Positions 63,739 through 64,000 of a stretch of DNA of 64,000 nucleotides are shown here, in pieces. Numbering within the stretch: position 1 is the stretch's first letter; the number at the start of each line of letters is the position of its first letter. Where the stretch lies: NCBI GenBank assembly GCA_024734495.1, contig JALMQS010000055.1, forward strand, positions 9,521,652 to 9,585,651, given 5' to 3'. A model generated the notes under the pieces. That model saw only the letters and a program-made list of their open reading frames with translations, was not told the origin of the DNA and ran no database searches. This DNA comes from Forficula auricularia. Taxonomy: Eukaryota; Arthropoda; Insecta; Dermaptera; Forficulidae. Both the position numbers and the translations under genes were made by a program.

Positions 63739-64000
63739 TGAATTTTCCTTATTTTTAACCGACTTCAAAAAAGTAGGAGGTTCTCGATTCAACTGATTTT
63801 TTTTTGTGTCTATGTTACCTCATATCTTCACCAATTATGAACCGATTTTGATGATTTTTTTGCATTGGGTTTAGTCTAGTTTCCGATTGTCCCCGTTTTT
63901 TCATTGGTATTGGACCTTTTTTGATATGTTTGTTCAGGCATAACTTCTTTGTTTATGAACCGATTTTAATGATTCTTTTTTTATTGGAAAGAGGGTACCT
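63739..64000 (+). repeat. Dispersed repeat starting accgacttcaaaaaagtagg
   Basis: Opens with accgacttcaaaaaa and contains ttctttgtttatgaaccgat, as at 55220-55480. Continues past the window end. Confidence 0.65.

Overview
This window is AT-rich, intron-rich animal nuclear DNA, most likely from an arthropod. The evidence is two spliced protein-coding genes with GT-AG introns, Jockey-, CR1/L2- and RTE-like LINE remains, a Penelope-like element (PLE) remnant, tRNA-derived SINEs, and many small hAT, pogo/Tigger and Harbinger-type elements. The species cannot be named from the sequence. Most of the window is repeats; coding exons make up about 4 kb of 64 kb.

Layout: (1) 1-5249 holds GC homopolymer tracts, a few decayed copies of a 119-bp satellite, a Jockey-like reverse transcriptase fragment, a tRNA-derived SINE and a minus-strand LINE C-terminus. 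(2) 5250-23379 (+) is a five-exon cytosolic-type HSP70 gene of about 632 codons, whose four introns are filled with transposons. (3) 23380-41291 is about 18 kb of intergenic repeats: a compound palindrome, PLE-type palindromes carrying hammerhead-ribozyme-like cores, a nine-copy 152-bp tandem array with the same core, and a 119-bp satellite array. (4) 41292-63568 (+) is a 15-exon proton-coupled oligopeptide transporter gene (SLC15/POT family) of about 722 codons. (5) 63739-64000 is the start of another dispersed repeat.

The two genes look functionally unrelated: one is a cytosolic chaperone, the other a membrane transporter for di- and tripeptides. Each is intact except for single-base deletions in A or T runs (one in HSP70, two in the transporter). 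A LINE remnant shows the same error type, so consensus-sequence error is a better explanation than pseudogenisation.

The most interesting signals are: (a) a family of hammerhead-like motifs (CTGANGA, one W, short paired stem, GAAA, NUH, closing stem) at about ten loci plus a tandem array, with stems that co-vary between loci, one of them downstream of a PLE C-terminal coding remnant on the same strand; (b) joint loss of both partners of the R282-D341 charge pair known from human PEPT1; (c) a 72-nt, stop-free, in-frame putative intron inside the most conserved transporter motif; (d) terminal-inverted-repeat elements with a tRNA-like core; (e) an HSP70 ending in EEVE instead of EEVD.
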